From the NCBI GenBank assembly GCA_029721515.1, contig CM056553.1:9126349-9190348 (forward strand): a stretch of DNA of 64,000 bases. Direction: 5' to 3'. Position 1 is the stretch's first letter. The number at the start of each line of letters is the position of its first letter. Positions 62,641 to 64,000 of the stretch are shown piece by piece. Source of the DNA: Synanceia verrucosa (lineage: Eukaryota > Chordata > Actinopteri > Perciformes > Synanceiidae). Under the pieces are notes generated by a model, which was given only the letters and a program-made list of their open reading frames with translations, had not been told where the DNA came from and did not search any database. The translations under genes were made by a program, and so were the position numbers.

Positions 62641-64000
62641 TTTTCAAAATAGTCTTGCTGTTAAACCTGATGTCAGTTCACTGAAATGTTTCAGCTGCTA
62701 CTATTTTTGGACAAAACAAGTCATTTGAGGATATCATCTTCGGCTTTGAAAACACTGATTGACATTGATCGCGATTTTCTGACATTATATAGATCAAATA
62801 AAGAATCAATTAACCAAGAAACTAATCAACAGATTAACCAACACTGAAAATGGTCATAAAACTATAATAAAGATATACAGCGTCCTTGCTTTGAATTCTG
62901 GTTCTGATCTGTCCTCAGCATTACTGTATGTACATAAACTCCCTCAACAAGCTGCTCACAGCACTGGGACCGAGTCCCAGAGCAAACATGGCTCCTTCCT
63001 CAGGCAGCCAGACACTCAGTGCTGAGTAGTTACTGTACATTATGTCATGATAGTTCAGGATGAGGGATGAACTGAGATCAAACAGATCTGCTGTGCTTCA
63101 ATATCATTCATTTCTGAAAATAAGGATACTCTGTATGCTCAATATCCTGCACCTAGAGTGCATTTGGGTGGTTCAGGCCACCTTGAAACACAAAAAAATA
63201 AAAATTTGATCAGCCAAATGCATCAGTCAAATGTGGCAAAAGGTGCACCAATAACCCTGGCAATAGGGATCATCTTTCAGTGAGGAAAAAGGTAAAAAAC
63301 AAAAGTCAATATTGAGCCCAAATTTTACAGAGCAACTTAGTCAAATGGTGGTCCTGTAAAAATACTTCCAGTGAGTCTGTGCTTCAGCAGAGCTCCTTCA
63401 CATCTGGGCACGGCGGGCACAAAGGGCTGATTCAGTCAGGCCACAGTGGTAGGTAGCGTCTCAGGCGGAAGCACTTTTCACATCTATTTTTCTGTTTAAA
63501 TGTTGGCTGTATCCCAGGTAGATCCTTATACAGCATCTAAGAGCTGAGATACAAGCGCCAGCTAAGGAAACTGAACTGGACCACAGTCTGTCATTCACCT
63601 CTCTGATAACATCTGCCAGGCTAAAACCTCTGGGGGAGCCAGATACGTGAGAGCTGCCTCCTTGTGTACATATGCAATGTTATTTATTTCATGTCAGTGC
63701 AGTGAGCTCATACATCATCTAGCATTCTGCGACAGATGCTTTTGCTAGGCCTGTGTGACAGTGACGCATTTAGCTTGTCTGTTGTTTGTCTTGCAGGGTG
63801 AAGAATGACCAAATCACTGACTGGAGTACCTGTAAGAGGCTGGTGTGCAATTTATCACAACACAGACCAGGTTCACCAATGACGTTTCAGACCAAGTGCA
63901 CAAGCAGGGCATGCCATGGTGCACAAATATTAATGGGTGTATGGGGGTGCAGACGGTCTGTAATGTAAAGGCTTTCACAGTAAAGGAACACTCCACTGAT

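Larger units (their letters stand above)
61008..64000 (-). other. atp8a1 intron upstream of exon A (open at right edge)
   Basis: Searched on the minus strand for the preceding P-domain exon and not found. It holds the TA/GA microsatellite at 61041-61120 and the repeat at 62318-62640. Confidence 0.65.

Noticed and set aside
63787..63968. Acceptor-like CTTGCAG followed by a 60-codon plus-strand ORF
   Set aside because: No homology, no partner exon, and opposite in strand to the gene whose intron contains it.

Overview
The window is vertebrate nuclear DNA and almost certainly from a ray-finned fish. It holds split genes with consensus GT-AG introns, AT-rich introns, long CA/TA microsatellites and interspersed elements of kinds I know from percomorph-type fish genomes. 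The exact species cannot be told from the sequence. Four protein-coding genes can be reconstructed exon by exon. In every case the reading frame closes across the chosen splice sites.

Layout, left to right. (1) Positions 1 to about 9,000, minus strand: rab11fip5, a class I Rab11-family interacting protein. Five coding exons are present (8613 down to 440), encoding 1303 residues. The last exon, which should carry the Rab11-binding coiled coil, lies off the left edge. (2) 11,527-17,707, minus strand: bend4, complete in five coding exons and 530 residues, with a coiled coil and a C-terminal BEN domain. (3) 20,045-22,303, plus strand: shisa3, complete in two exons and 279 residues, a single-pass ER/membrane protein of the Shisa family. 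(4) 26,652 to beyond 64,000, minus strand: the 3' part of atp8a1, an aminophospholipid flippase (P4-ATPase). Fourteen exons encode the last 468 residues, from the end of the P domain through the membrane segments to the C-terminal regulatory tail. The exons for the N-terminal part lie off the right edge.

The order and orientation bend4(-) / shisa3(+) / atp8a1(-) is the one I know from human chromosome 4p13. The neighbour on the bend4 side differs: human has SLC30A9 there, while this window has rab11fip5, which is on 2p13 in human. This marks a rearrangement relative to mammals. The genes do not form a pathway. rab11fip5 and atp8a1 both act in recycling-endosome/Golgi membrane traffic, but their proximity is probably incidental.

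Most of the sequence is non-coding. The atp8a1 introns alone cover more than 30 kb and contain at least two TTAA-bounded inverted-repeat elements, several fish repeat fragments, microsatellites, and a few low-repeat stretches that look like candidate conserved non-coding elements. I see no tRNA or rRNA genes, no CRISPR array, no viral genes and no obvious new multi-gene system. The points most worth a second look are a possible orphan exon encoding a membrane anchor at 24,218-24,307, an in-frame upstream ORF that stops 12 nt before the bend4 start, and the rab11fip5/bend4 synteny break.
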